DNA from: Echinometra lucunter
Lineage: Eukaryota > Echinodermata > Echinoidea > Camarodonta > Echinometridae
DNA length: 64,000 nt
Reading direction: 5' to 3'
Assembly (NCBI GenBank): GCA_029962745.1
Contig: CM057171.1
Location: 4,327,740 to 4,391,739 of the forward strand
Of the stretch, positions 10,277 to 23,300 are shown one piece after another. The notes beneath the pieces were generated by a model. That model saw only the letters and a list, made by a program, of their open reading frames with translations. It was not told the origin of the DNA and made no database searches. Both the position numbers and the translations under genes were made by a program. Numbering within the stretch: position 1 is the first letter of the stretch; every line of letters starts with the position of its first letter.

Positions 10277-10640
10277 TTACGGAGCGCGGCATATGTAGAA
10301 AGACGTGCAACCTTTGATTGGAAGTTTATCCAACGCTTGGATGATGAGATCACCTCCTAACATTTCAATCACATGTCTGGCCATGTAACATAATACCCTT
10401 GGTATCACATCAAGGGATGTATTGTATGGTTCAATATGGTTCAAAAGTTTGAAGGGAGGCTCCAGAGCTGTAATATACCTGGCTGTCAACCTGTCTGTAA
10501 GACAGATTCCTTATGCCAGTATTGGTGGATATTTACCCTTTGGACACATAGACTCCAGCCTGAGTTGTATTGGGTTTCAAGCTCATCGAGTTGATTTTTA
10601 ACAAACTCTACAGACAGGCAATGCTTGTGCATACCTATAA
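10277..10640 (-). pseudogene. coding-like minus-strand sequence, broken frame, unrecognised
   Basis: Two adjoining minus-strand frames have protein-like composition. One (10486 to about 10620) reads FVKNQLDELETQYNSGWSLC and ends TGA near 10487. The other (10277-10489) reads ARYITALEPPFKLLNHIEPY, continues through VLCYMARHVIEMLGGDLIIQ and ends in TAA. The switch falls at about 10486-10495, where CTTACAG could also be a splice acceptor, but no intron of workable size fits between them. It may be a decayed gene copy with a frameshift, or exons of an unseen minus-strand gene. No family recognised. Confidence 0.3.
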
Positions 10641-12559
10641 ACCCTATAAAAAGTATAGTACAATATGTGTAAGATGTAGAAATCACATGCAATATTCATT
10701 CTAACTGGTGCATTTAAAAAACAGTGAAGCAGGTGAACTCATTTAAAGGATCTTGTTGATGAATTAGAATTCTGATAAGGAGTAGCATGAATGGGGGAAC
10801 CATACAGGATATTCATATGGGATGGCTACAACAGTTTTGAAATTCAGATTAGCTGCTATACATGGAAATACTTCAAACAACTGGATTTATTGACCATGGG
10901 TATCGTGACATAACAATTCATTATTACCAGACAAGGCTGCTTAAATCATATTTTGAGAGACACTGAGTGATAATTGGGACAGTATGACGCCAGAAAGGTC
11001 TGAAGCAGACAGAGATATCTATATACATTTCTCGTCGTCTCAAAATGAAATTATAAAAGCTGATGTTAGATTTTATTGACTTTTGGCTCAACTTTTTGTA
11101 GGAAACTCCAAATTGTGTTTCAATTTCATCATCTGTAGTGGTTTTTCTATTTTGGAAAGTGTATTTCAACAACAGTATATGACATTCAAGTGCTTACATC
11201 TATACAAATGAAGTTCTGCGACATGTGGCCCTTAAAGTTGAAAAAAGAAATTCAGCAGTGTTGTTAAGTGTAGGCATCATCTGGTTGGCATCCATATAGG
11301 ATAATAATTGTCAGCTGACTTCATTATCACCCATTATTACTGTGCGATAACCTTCTACTTTGCAATTAGATGTATTTTAGGTTTTATGTGTATACAATTC
11401 AAGTGCTGATGACGTTGATAAGAAAATTAGAAGTTGTTGACTTATTTATGGATTATGAAATGGAGCTATATGAATGATTACTCCTAGAAGTGTGTGTGTG
11501 TGTGTATTAATGCAGTGATGCTATTGAAGGAAAAGGGGGGGGGGGATGTAGGGGAAGTGAGGGGAGGAGGGGAGGGGGTAAGGAGTCCAAAAATTTTGTC
11601 AATTTTGGTCAGAATAAAGATTCTTTTGTTGCAAGCCCTACTTATTTATGGGCTGAAAGAGGGAATTCTTAGCATCCTCAGTCTACTGCCAACTTCCCCA
11701 AATAATGTTTACAATGTAAAATGCAATTATACATTTTTCTCTTTGTATCTGAGGAGAGAAGAACATTCTTAAGAAGGGATAATTGTGTAGGACTTATTGT
11801 TTTGCACTTGCAGAGAAAATGTATGTAGTACCAGCACTATCATTTGAGTTGAGGTGTATTCCTCTACTGTATCTCACTACACAGTAATTGCCATATTGCA
11901 GAGAGCAAAATTGAAGTGTCCAGCTATGAGTAGATTTATGACAAATCCATCATCTTTATTACATCATCAAGGCACCGAAGCAATATTGAGAAGCAACAAA
12001 GTGTTTGATGTCCAATTTGACCGCTGACATTTTGGCAGAGGGTGGTTATAATTGATCTATGGGTTTGTTTGCTTCCATATTTCTCTTGTTGTGTCAGTCT
12101 GGAGGTCCTTTTGTGAAAATTTCTTTGATCTCAAGTAAAAATGGAGAAGTATCTTTAAAAACTTTCACTTTTAAAATTTCTAAAGTACTCTTTATCATCA
12201 TTATATCTCAGTTATGTCTAGACTGGAGATAATGAAATGAATAATTAAGATAAAGATATGGTAATGAATATTAAAGAAATAAAAAAGAAAGGTGAATTGA
12301 GTCATGATTAATCTGTTGAGCATGATCTGATTTTATTACAAGACCATTTTCCATAGACCATAACCCGGATGATCTCAGGCTTAGTGTTCAGTGAGTTAAA
12401 ATGAAGCTTTCTTGGGTGTGTGATATATATGTCTTGTTTTTCTTGATCTCTAAGATACTACATGTAAGCCCAAGATAACTCAGGCTGGAGTCTTTGGAAA
12501 ATATGTGTTATATGATACCATAATCTAACCATAAGTATGTCTTTTAATCTACATGTATT

Positions 12560-12995
12560 TTGTTCAACCAATGGCTTAAAAACAGCTTGATGAACAAATG
12601 GAAAAGAGGGAAAAAGGGAATGAAAGAGCAATGAAAACTCAGTAAAAGGCTTAAAAACAGCTTGATGTACAGATGGAAAAGAAAAAAAAAGAGGGAATGA
12701 AAAAGCATACACAATTCAGTAAAAAGGTATAGAACCGGTTGTTTATTAAGCTATATGAATGCATGAAAGGATTGTAACATGAATTATGTAGTTTGTAATC
12801 ATATTGTTAGCACCATGTTGGTGAAGGCACATATGGGAAAGAAAAACAGGGGAAAGAAAGAGCATAAAAAATTCAGTAAAAAGTTATAGAACCGGGTTAT
12901 GTATATTAAGCCATATGAATGAATGAAAGGATTGCAACATGAATTATGGAGCTTGTAATCATAATTTTAGCACCATGTTCGTGAAGGCACATTAC
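12560..12995 (+). repeat. tandem duplication, ~157-base unit
   Basis: ATTCAGTAAAAAGGTATAG at 12714 recurs as ATTCAGTAAAAAGTTATAG at 12871. The following AACCGG, TATTAAGC.ATATGAATG, GGATTG.AACATGAATTATG and CACCATGTT.GTGAAGGCACAT match in order. A shorter related stretch (GGCTTAAAAACAGCTTGATG) is also doubled at about 12570 and 12648. Confidence 0.75.
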
Positions 12996-14774
12996 CTATG
13001 TGATTCTCTCTCATGTTCTGCTATGTCTGGTGACACAATTAGGCAAGTGGATGTGTCCACCCAACTAGTGTGAAAATTGTTGTTTTGTCCCATCCCTTTG
13101 GATCTGTAGAGCTGAGAGCTGTAGTGTGAAAATGGTGGGTCCCACTCCTTGAGATTGGTGTCGTGAAAACACTACATCCATGGAGGCAGGTGGGACTAAT
13201 GAGCCATGTCACCTCTACATCCATCATGATGCTATGTTTACCAGGCACTAGTCCGCATCATGGCCATCCTCCTCCCATCTGAGCCTCTGTGATAGCAATA
13301 GCTTCCTGTTTTCGGGGGGGTTACACCATCAAACCAATCTCTTCAAATTGAGACCTGTACATCATCCGCATACATCGCTTTCTAAAAAGCACCCTAGATG
13401 AGGATTGAAGAAGTAGTGGTTGTGATACCCTGAACAGGGAAACCCATCTAACATCTCTGATTTCTGCATTCTTAACAGGGATTTAATTCAAGGATTGCAT
13501 CATTACCTCTGAATTTGATACATTTTTCTTGATTTTTGCTGTTTTATACCCAAATGCATAATGTGCATTACTTGCTTGATGCTTAAAAAAGTACTTAGTT
13601 ATACACATTTTCATATATATATGCAGATGATGTACATCTAGGTATTCGCAATTCGCGTGTTTTGGAATAACGAACCTTCGGAATAACGAACATCACCCAT
13701 ATTTTTATTGATGATTGCGGGATTAACTTTTGCTTTTAAGTTTGGAAGGAGTACTGTCAAATCTTTAGTAGATGTGGACATGTTATAATGCATGCAGCAG
13801 CTTAGCTTTCTGTAGTAAACACTGATGTTATTCATTATCTCAGTATTTCATTGTTTATTTAAAGAGAGTCTGACCAGTGCACATAAGCACATACAAGTGT
13901 GAATGTTCCATTGTTTTAGGCCAAAATATTTAAAATTGTATAGTGCTTTTACATCATTTAGAAATTTAGCATATTTAGTGTTGCTATCATAACTCATGGA
14001 AACTTGTACATAGGTGATTTGCTTCAGCATCACTTATTTACATCATGCTAAAACAATGAATTCTAATAGGCTATCCTTCATTAGTATTGTGTATACTACC
14101 CTAGTTTGGCAAATGGAGGCAAGTGACATTTCCGTGGAAACTGAACTTTCCTTGATTTGGTATATTTGGGGCATGCTCCTTAATATAACTGACAAAGGGG
14201 TATTATTCACAAATTTGATCCATTTCTGAAGTATTTTAGTGACAAAAGAAAGCAAGTGCACAGAATTGCTCAGAAAAATTTAGCAAAAGGAAGTAAGTTA
14301 CATCAAACAACATTATTTTCTGATCTTGAATTTCCATTCAGTTCCTGGTTACAAAAAATATTTTCTTCATTTTGTGGCATTAATACGAGTTCCTCACTTG
14401 CTTCCTTTTGCCAACGTAGAGCAGTACACATGTACCATTACATCATCAAGTGATGTGTACTTGGGATGGGCACCTAGCTATCTCTTTAAGACTTAACTCT
14501 GTTTGATACTATATATAAACTGAGCACAGAGATTTTAAGAGGGGATGTAGATAAGCCTTGCCTGATCAATTAAGATACAAACATTGGTATCACTTTTAAG
14601 CACAGATATCAACCCATCCCAACTGATAAAGTTTAAAGGGAGTGTTAGGCATAATATCAATGTTCTTCCATTGTACTTTAATGTATTGATTTTGTTTGAC
14701 CAGGAAAGCTATAATTTAGTTCTAAGATGTCCACAAAGATTAATTTTTAAAAAAATACAATTTTGTAGGACATC

Positions 14775-14843
14775 TTAACCCATTGACTACCGGAACCAGA
14801 TGGCCTCTGTATTAAGTCTATAGAAAAGTATTCAATGGGTTAA
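14775..14843. mobile_element. TTAACCC mini inverted-repeat element, copy 2
   Basis: The cleanest member of the family: TTAACCCATTGACTACCGGA at the left, GTATTCAATGGGTTAA at the right. The core is GATGGCCTCTGTATTAAGTC. It is 69 bases long. Confidence 0.65.
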
Positions 14844-15166
14844 CAATCACATTGTTGTTTCTACATGTTAGATATTGGTGAAGCATTGTTGTGTGATGTC
14901 TACTAGTATGTGAATGACTATTGAATGCCATTCTAATTTTGAATAAGAAGACCACCAAGTCTTTCTTTTTTTTTATTGTTTCTGACCATTGTCTAGAATT
15001 CTTTAATATATCATGAAATCATCTTTCTGTGTCCAACATCTATTTATGAAGAACTTGAAAGTCTATTTAAAATATGTAATATTACACTTGATTTTGATAA
15101 TGTGTTTTTATACCTTCAAGTTACTGTTGTCTTGATTTTGTGAAGCATAAGTCGCTAGTGGATCTA

Positions 15167-15376
15167 TCAAACTCCAGTGCATGTCTGCAGGCCCTTTTGA
15201 AGCACAAACGAATTGATCTGTTTATATTCGGCAACCTTTCTTGAAACTTGCTCCACATCCTTCCTCAATTTCCCTATAAAAAGAAGTTTCCCTGGGGTGG
15301 AATTATTCTGGGACTGGTCGATATTGCAGCTGCCATTTCTAACACCCCTTGGTGCTTGTGATTTACACAGATGCAT
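15167..15376 (-). CDS. weak coding candidate (minus strand), unrecognised
   Basis: An open frame with lysine/glutamate-rich, helix-like content (KLRKDVEQVSRKVAEYKQIN) runs to a TGA... stop region near 15170, with GC content above its flanks. There is no convincing splice context and no known family. It could be chance or a decayed exon. Confidence 0.2.
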   Translation of the reverse strand: MHLCKSQAPRGVRNGSCNIDQSQNNSTPGKLLFIGKLRKDVEQVSRKVAEYKQINSFVLQKGLQTCTGV

Positions 15377-15887
15377 TTATATGAACACCATGATGTCTCT
15401 ACTGTGTTTGCCATTTCATCATCTTAAATCTCATCCTTCAAGGTGCACTTGAGTTAAAGGGGAAGTGCACTCTCATGTAAAGTTACATTTAGTTAAAGTA
15501 GAAGCAGAAGAATGGAATATCATTTTATTTTTATCCCTGTATATTTTTTCTGCAAGTAGCTTTAGCTTTAAAAACAAATTTCCTTTGCTCTACATGAACA
15601 ATAGAGATTACTTTGTAAGGCTTATGAACCTCAATCGTGTAAGTTTCCAGAAATTGGATGCATGATGTCATGCACTTACCATACATGTATGTCTACATGT
15701 ATAGTTGTTATTACTGTGGCATCGAAAACAAACATATTGAAGCTTATTACTTTCATTCATTTGAGTATACTCAGTGTATGAACAGAATGCTGAAATCTAA
15801 CAAGTAACAATCTACTGAACAGCTGAAATTGAAGAAACAAATCTAGACGTTATTATCCTTTTGAAACTTTTGATCAGCATTATCATT

Positions 15888-16012
15888 GTCATCTTCATCA
15901 TCATCATTACCATCCTCCTCCTCCTCCTCCTCATCACCATCATCGTGATCATCATCAACAACATCTTCATCATCAGCATCATTACCAACATCATCATTAT
16001 CAACATTGTTAT
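15888..16012. repeat. (ATC)n microsatellite, imperfect
   Basis: ATCATC/TCATCATTACC/CTCCTCCTC repeats across about 125 bases. They read as poly-Ile on one strand and poly-Met on the other. Not coding. Confidence 0.9.
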
Positions 16013-16141
16013 CTTAATAAGAATGTGCTTTATAGAGAAAAAAAAATACTCATATCGTGCCTGAAAAAATGAGCCAATTAGCATGTCTTATAGTGCTTTA
16101 ACCAACATGCTGAATGTAATGCATAGTCTAAGCAACATGTT

Positions 16142-16460
16142 GTGAGATTAGACCTATGTGATATCATATGCTCACCAGCTGATTAGTTGATCTATACAAC
16201 TTCTGTCTATTAGACCTACTGCAAAGATTAAAAAAAAATAAATTATTAGTTCAGTTCAGTTAGGTAATGGGCTGAGCAGCACATTCTTGTTATCATAGAG
16301 CCCTTTCCAAGATGATGTATGTAGTGTCTAGTCTAAATAGGATGTGAGCTTGAACCAAGATGATGTCATGTGCTCACCAGCTGATTATTTGACCTCTACA
16401 TCTTCTATCTATCAGACCTACTACAGGGTGTCACAACAGCTCAGTTCAGTTCAGTTCACT
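16142..16460 (+). repeat. imperfect tandem duplication, ~203-base unit
   Basis: TGAGATTAGACC ... ATGCTCACCAGCTGATTA ... CTATTAGACCTACT at 16142-16222 recurs as TGAGCTTGAACC ... GTGCTCACCAGCTGATTA ... CTATCAGACCTACT at about 16345-16425. Both units are followed by (CAGTT)n. Confidence 0.7.
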
Positions 16461-16584
16461 TCCTGCAATTTGAAGTGTGGTCTAGCTTTTATTTTTGATG
16501 GTGGTGGCAGCGGTGGGATATAATCCACACATTTCAAATTATCTTTGGCTTTATACAGTATACTTGGAGGTAAAAGGTCCGGGT

Positions 16585-16897
16585 GGGTGTTTCATAAAGC
16601 TGTTCGTAGAGTTACAAATGACTTTGTGAACGACTTTAATATGGCAAGCCAAATGGGATTCTCAATCATGAAAAATCGCTTCAGCTAATGGTAAAATATG
16701 CAGACATAGATTAACATTACTATTATTTACACACATTCTTATTATAAAGTATGTTTTTTGCCACAATTTAATTGAGATTATGGGAAATGCTATCACACTT
16801 TGTTGAAGGGTCAGGAAAAACTGTGGGCATCCCATTTGGCACTTCATATTCAAATCATGTCATGCATAACTTTATGAACAGCTTTATGAAACACCCC
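16585..16897. mobile_element. MITE with GGGTGTTTCATAAAGCTGTTC termini
   Basis: Left GGGTGTTTCATAAAGCTGTT is mirrored at the right by GAACAGCTTTATGAAACACC. Inside, GCCAAATGGGAT (about 16648) and ATCCCATTTGGC (about 16828) also pair. It is about 313 bases, with no transposase. End sequence links it to 9222, 45959, 50945 and 54778 (G-run plus GTTTCA ends). Confidence 0.7.
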
Positions 16898-18274
16898 GAG
16901 GAACCTTTCAGCACACTGCAGCTGTTTATGAACATATTTATAAGAAAAAGCATTTGGAAAGTAACCGTGAACTACATTCACAGCTACTCTTTTCAGATAT
17001 GTTTCCATGCTTAGCTTTTCCCTACGATCTTCTTAGAACAGATATACTGTTATGTTTCATTTTCTTCCTTTGAACTTTGTAGTGCTCTTTGCACCTTTTC
17101 AGAGCTTTAATGCTCCCACCTTTGTAAATTACTATCTCCAGTGTTCTACAGTATGTGCTTGCCACCTTTTTTTGAAACACCATGTAGCCAAACCAGAACA
17201 TATCTGTGTTACATTGAAAGGTCACAAAGCACTCCCATTTATCACTGTGCAGAGGGGCTGGGAGGATAATGGAGACAAATTAGCAAATTAACCCCTATCA
17301 TCTCAATGGTTACTCTATCTCACACCAGTTGTCACTAGATGGCTTTATCCTCATACATGTAGCAGAAATGTCAAGTTCTTTTGATTTTCATATCTTTTTT
17401 TCTCTCTTGTAAAAGTTTGCAAAAATCTAAGAGCTTGATTTCATCCATTCTATTCCCATGTTCTTTACAATAGAAATTAACATCTCTTTAAACTTCACTT
17501 TAAAAATAAGTTGTGAAATGTCACTACAAAATTGGAATTTGTGTCTGCTGCTCCTTATTGTCAATATGTAAAATGCAGAACATAGGAAAAGCTTGCAATG
17601 ACCCTCTTTTCAAGCTCGTCATTTATGTTATGAATTATAGCCTCAAAGCAATTTTGCCTCTACATGTGTTTACTGTTTCAAAGTGTTTTTCTGGGGAGCT
17701 CCTTGTACGGACAAATACACCTCTTCATTGTATCATGTTACTGTGACATGATTCATCGTGTAAATGTGACATCGAAAATATCATAGTTCCAAACTTGTAC
17801 AATTATACTTTATCATATAAGATATGATTTTACATAATTATGCATGAAGTGAATTACTTAGAAAGAAAAAAGTTAAGAGTCTGCATTCTCTTTCTTTTCC
17901 TGTCAAATGTCTTTAATAAAATCATACATTCCCTTACTTAGTTTAGTCCAAAATAAAATTGCATTTTGTTTCCAGTAAGACTGTAAGCGAGAAGGCTTCT
18001 CATTGTCAAACCAGTTGCTTTGTTTTGGTGTTTTAAGTACATCAGCTGTTACATGGTGACCTTGGTTTATGTTGACCTTATGAAGCTAGCAGTTATGTAT
18101 AAAGTATTTCAAGATGTCGTTTTGTATTTTGTATTGTGGACTTTCAGGTTCATTTTTTATTATAATTATTTATATTCATGTATCTTTCCATGACTCCATT
18201 GTAACTTTTCTAAGCAATGTTATGCTATACATGTACATGGTTGTTGAAAGTTTTTTTTTTTGTATCTAATAACT

Positions 18275-18660
18275 CAATTCAATTCAATTCAATTCAATTT
18301 ATTTGCTCATAAAAATCCATAAAATACATGTAAACAACAATAAACATACATAGTACAAAAGTAGAATACATAAGAAACAAGAAAAACAAAAATACATTGG
18401 ATTTAGTATGAGAGAGACAGCAAGAAAGGAACAAGCCTTGTGATTAGCTGACCCTGGAACATCATACATTACTTTTGAGAAATACAAAAATAACAACAAC
18501 AAAACAACAAAAAATGGGAAGGGGAGGGGGGTTGAATGCCTATACATCTAAATTATACAAACTTAATGAATACCTGTCTGATATAAAGGGCTTAGATTTG
18601 ATTTAAAAACATTTAATGAAACAAAAAAAAAAATAGGTTTGAAACAGCTGGAGTAGATTA
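18275..18660 (-). mobile_element. probable retroelement 3' tail with (CAATT)n
   Basis: Five CAATT units lead into TTATTTGCTCATAAAAATCC and a fragment ending near an A-rich stretch. A microsatellite followed by TTTATTTG also begins the segment at 25104. In minus orientation this would be a retroelement 3' end with a microsatellite tail. No reverse transcriptase is visible. Confidence 0.35.
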
Positions 18661-19007
18661 AAGGTACAGTGTAATTGTTTTGTTTTGCTGCCTGTTATTA
18701 ACAGCAGTGTGGGATGGAGTAGCGAGCAAATTATTTTTCAGGGATTGTTTTCCAATACGCCCTGGTTGTGTTTCTTGTAACGCGAGCTCGGGTCGAAACA
18801 AATTTGATGGGGAAAAGTTGAAAATGTTGATGACAAATGCGAGTGGAGATTGTGTTAATCCTTTGCACACAATAGTGGTAGTATTGGAGGGAATGCACTA
18901 TGACATAGCTAGCATGTCAGGCCAGCCCTGCTGACGACCATATTTGGGTGGTGTGCGTCATATGTCGTTTACCCCGTTTGCCGGGCACGCCGTTCAGCAG
19001 AGGGGAG

Positions 19008-19133
19008 AGGTGTAAAGAGAGAGTGACAGAGGGAGGTAGGGGAAGATAAGAGGAGGTACTGATGTGGAGGATGGATAGAGAGATGGAAATAGAGAGACAT
19101 AGAGAGGACTGATGGATGGAGAGAGACAGAAAC

Positions 19134-19169
<36 letters not shown>

Positions 19170-19413
19170 AAGAGAGAGAGAGGGGGGGGGAAGGAGGTAG
19201 GAGGAAGATTGGAGGTACTAATGCGGAGAGATGGATAGAGAGAGACATAGAGAGGACTGATGGATGTGGAGAGACAGAGAGAGATAGAGGGAGAGGAGAG
19301 AGGGAGAGAGAGAGAGGGGTAGGAGGAAGATAAGAGGAGGTACTGATGCGGAGGACAGATAGAGAGATGGATAGAGAGATGGATAGAGAGAGACATAGAG
19401 AGGACTGATGAAT

Positions 19414-19444
<31 letters not shown>

Positions 19445-19685
19445 AAGAAAGAGAGAGCAGAAGCATACAGAGAGATAGTAAATGTGGATAGGTAGTGTGC
19501 TGAGAGACAGACAGAGAGAGACAGAGAAAGAGAGAGAATAAAGAAGCGATGAAAAACACAGGAAGATGGTTGTGTATTGCAAGAGAGGATATCTGAGAAG
19601 GATAAGAGGAGATCAAATTAAAGTATGACAGAGAGGAGATGCATGAGGAAGGGACACTTTGAAGGTACAGAAAGAGGGAGGGGAG

Positions 19686-19722
<37 letters not shown>

Positions 19723-19960
19723 TAGTGAGATGATTTTGATGAATGGAGATTGAAGTAAGATAGTGCTGCATGCATGTAGAATGCTGATGACCTTTAAGCC
19801 TATAAAGAATAGGCCTTTAGGAAAGGAGGATAAAGAGAGCAGAAATTAGAGAATGAGAAAAATATAGAAGGGGAAAAAGAAAGTGTAAGGGAAGGAGAAT
19901 GAGAGAAAGGAAGAAAATGGGAGAGAGGGAGAGAAAAGGGAAAATACACTTGTTAAATTC
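19008..19960. repeat. ~1-kb GA-rich polypurine tract
   Basis: Nearly all-purine plus strand (GAGAGA, GATAGATA, GGAGGAAGATAAGAGGAGGT). It contains larger internal repeats: ATGGATAGAGAGA..CATAGAGAGGACTGATG occurs several times between 19070 and 19410. The long Ser/Leu-rich readings on the minus strand are low-complexity artefacts. Confidence 0.9.
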
Positions 19961-20368
19961 ATTTTTCCTTCACTCTTCTCTATTTCTCTTGTACTGTTGC
20001 TCCCTCCTTTTTTGTGAATTGTATACACGTCTATTTTATGTTAACTTTTTCTGTGCTATTGTTTGGAGTGACACATAAACACTGTGTGTGTGCTCAGAGT
20101 CGACTGTGACAGTCTCATGTTTGTAACATTCATCGTCCAAAGCCAATGAAGAGTTAAAGTTAAAATGAGAATTTAATATATCATATGTTTTAATTATTTT
20201 TTTAATGGATTTACTTGGGTACCAATTTTTTTTAGTTTTACCTAAAAAAGGATAACTTTTATATACTTCAGTCTATTTAATAAAGTAAGTTTGTAGATAC
20301 GGTTTTCAGTTGAAACACTTTTTCATGGCAATATGTTTCATTATACTTTTGTAACTTTGTGAATATAG

Positions 20369-23300
20369 AGTCAGGACACTGGAGGGGCATCATCATCTGA
20401 TGAGGTATATTCTTAACGAAATATAACAATTAGCCTCTTATAGTATTAACTCTCTCATTACAAACTAATTCAAGTTCAATTACTCATTTTGACTATGGAC
20501 TACCACTACCATACTGCTAATTATTGTTTTTGTGAAAGTCTCCAACACAAAGGGCCAAAATATTGTCGGATGGCTAAAACTGGGTTCAAATCTCAAGGCC
20601 CAGTCCCATACAACCGTTTAACGATTCCATCTGAGAAACAACGAACACGTACAATTATTGCACTTTTTAAATTCATTCTTCAGCTGGTTTACAGACGTAT
20701 CAAGACATTGGCGTATCAAGACGGTGCTAGTTCATGGCCACAATTTTTTTAATTTGCCACCGTCTGACACTGTCTAACATAAATATTGAGACGGAGGCAG
20801 ACGGAATTGTTAAACGGTAGTATGAGACAGGGCCTTAAGTTGACGTGCTCATGCCTTTAGCCATTAATGGCATTAATTTTCATTCTCAAGTCTTTGGTTA
20901 GGAGTAGGACTTAAAACTTGTGTAGGCCTGCCTTTTTGCAAGCAAACAGTTGTATTTATAGCTGTCAGGTAAAATGAACCATTATCACATAATTCTTAAT
21001 GATTTATTCTACTTTTTTGTACTAATATCAACGAAACCATGTTGTGAGTAGATATGAAAAGTTTAACACAGACTTGGACTTGTGAACGTTTGTTGATCTG
21101 TTTTCATCTAAAGTATATATTTTCTGTTAAAAATAGTTTTCTACTAATTCATAAATCTAGCTCAAAAATTTGCTAAAACATTTAGAAGTATCATTTCATG
21201 AAGTTTCTCTGAAATATTCTCATCAGATATGACTTGAGAGAATATTGAAAAAGAGAATTTTGCACTAGTGTGAAAACTTAGCTATTCTTTTCATTCCTGT
21301 GAAAATGCATTAACATTCAACTATACACTGTATTACCTCAATACTCTGCATTCAATCCACACATCAATTATTCAAAAAAACATTTAATTTTCCATGTTTG
21401 TTTGTTTTTCCATATTAAAGTAGCAGATAGCACAGTTTTAATTGACATATCATTGTCATATTGACCTTATCAACAATTATTGTTATGTCTCCTTTGTTTT
21501 TGTTACGTGTATTCTTTTTCATGTTGAAATGAAAACTCCCATGTCATAACCTTATCAGAAGGGATACTCTCCCCTCTAATGAAAACATTTCAGCAGGTAT
21601 ATTGTGTCAAATATCCCTTTTTATGAATCCATATTCATGCAGGATGTGGTATATGAAACAAATAATGACTACTAATTTTTAGGTCATGTTTAAACTATAT
21701 TTACATTGTTATCTCAAGACTGTACTATGCACAGTACATGGCTGCAGTTTTAACTGTGCCCCTCAAAGCATTCAATATGGTGAATTGCCACTTGGTCTAC
21801 TCCCACTTTGTCTAATGCCTGTTTAGTCTCATCCCACATTGTCTAATCCCATTTCGTCTACAACCAGTTTGTCTAATAACCATTTGTTCTACATGTAATT
21901 GCCATTTAGTCCAATTACCGTTTCATCTAATTTCCAGTTAGCTATGCCCATTTCGTCCATACCCACTTGGTCTAACACCGCTTAGTCTATCTGCTTGGAT
22001 GAACTAGTAATAGATCAAATAGTCATTAGATGAAATAAGGAAAATAAGTAGACGAAATGGCAATTGGACCATTTGATCATTTAACAAAATGAAAATTAGC
22101 CCGAGTGGTATTAGACCAAGTGATGATTGGACAAAACAGCAATTGGACCAAAATGATAGTAGACCAGATGGGTTTAGCCATGGTGGTGTTATGGCAATTG
22201 ATCTCGCAATTAGACCAACTAGTAGTAGACCAATTGGCTACAAACCTTCAACATTTGTATATTATGTGATTGCAGACTGGGAGTTCAGTTTATTCACAGC
22301 AGCTATTGCGCATCACTTTTTAGGATATATATGACTTGGGGATTGAGATAATTAAAAAGCACTGACATACACATGTCCTTGCACATGTCCATCTCATTGG
22401 TCATTAGTAAAGTAATTGTCCTGTCTTCGGACAGGGGGGTGTAGGGAAATTGGTAACGTTCCGGCAGTTATAGTCCTACTCCATTTAGCAATATTAGTTT
22501 AGGTTTTGCTGTTCATGAGTTTTGTTATATATTGGTCTGTAGGGTCCGTTCCAAAAATAGATAATGAAAAGACGAAAAAGAATAAGTCTTGCAGTTATAT
22601 AATAACTGATAGGGATATTTTGAATAACATTTTTAGTCTGTCTTTAAGACTCCAATTATCCAGTCATGTATAAAAGAAGGTCAATAACACCAAACACATC
22701 TAAATGTCTTGTACAATGATGACAAAAGTCACAACAACATACTTACCAACTCTACCGATTTAGGCGGTAAACTACCGCTTTTCATTGACATTTAACCACA
22801 TACCTCACTGCATTATAAACAAAAAACAGTAATCTACCGCTTTTTCATTCTTCAGCATTGGTAAGTGTGCAACAAAGTGAGGAAATGACTGATCAAGTTT
22901 TTCTGTGGTACTTATAGAGGAAGATTCTAAACCTTGGTTTTTCCCTATGATGATCAGCAGTATGTTTGCTATTCTATCCAAAACCAAAGGAAATATTTGT
23001 CTGAGTGTATTTGTCTAAATTGTTTTCACCGCACTTTCCCAAATATTTCACTTTTGATATGAACAAAAAGGGAATATATGAAGAATTCATCCTTACTTTT
23101 TTTTTTTTTTTGGGGGGGGGGGGTTGACAACTAAAGATCTCTTTGGCAAGGATCTGGAGGCAACTGGTTTCATACAGTGAGCTACATGTATAAACACTTT
23201 AGGCGTCTTATCTATATGTCGTTGTGCGAAAGAATGCGTCCGGATCACGAAATAGAAAATCATTGAAAATCAATTTTTTTTCAAACAATGATTGATAATT

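Noticed and set aside
18917..19775. Minus-strand frames of 221 and 185 residues rich in Ser/Leu
   Set aside because: They read a GA-rich polypurine tract; composition is pure low complexity with no splice context.
21784..22246. CRISPR-like array of regularly spaced short repeats
   Set aside because: Units are adjacent, degenerate and occur in both orientations in a eukaryotic intron; there are no spacers of constant length and no cas genes.
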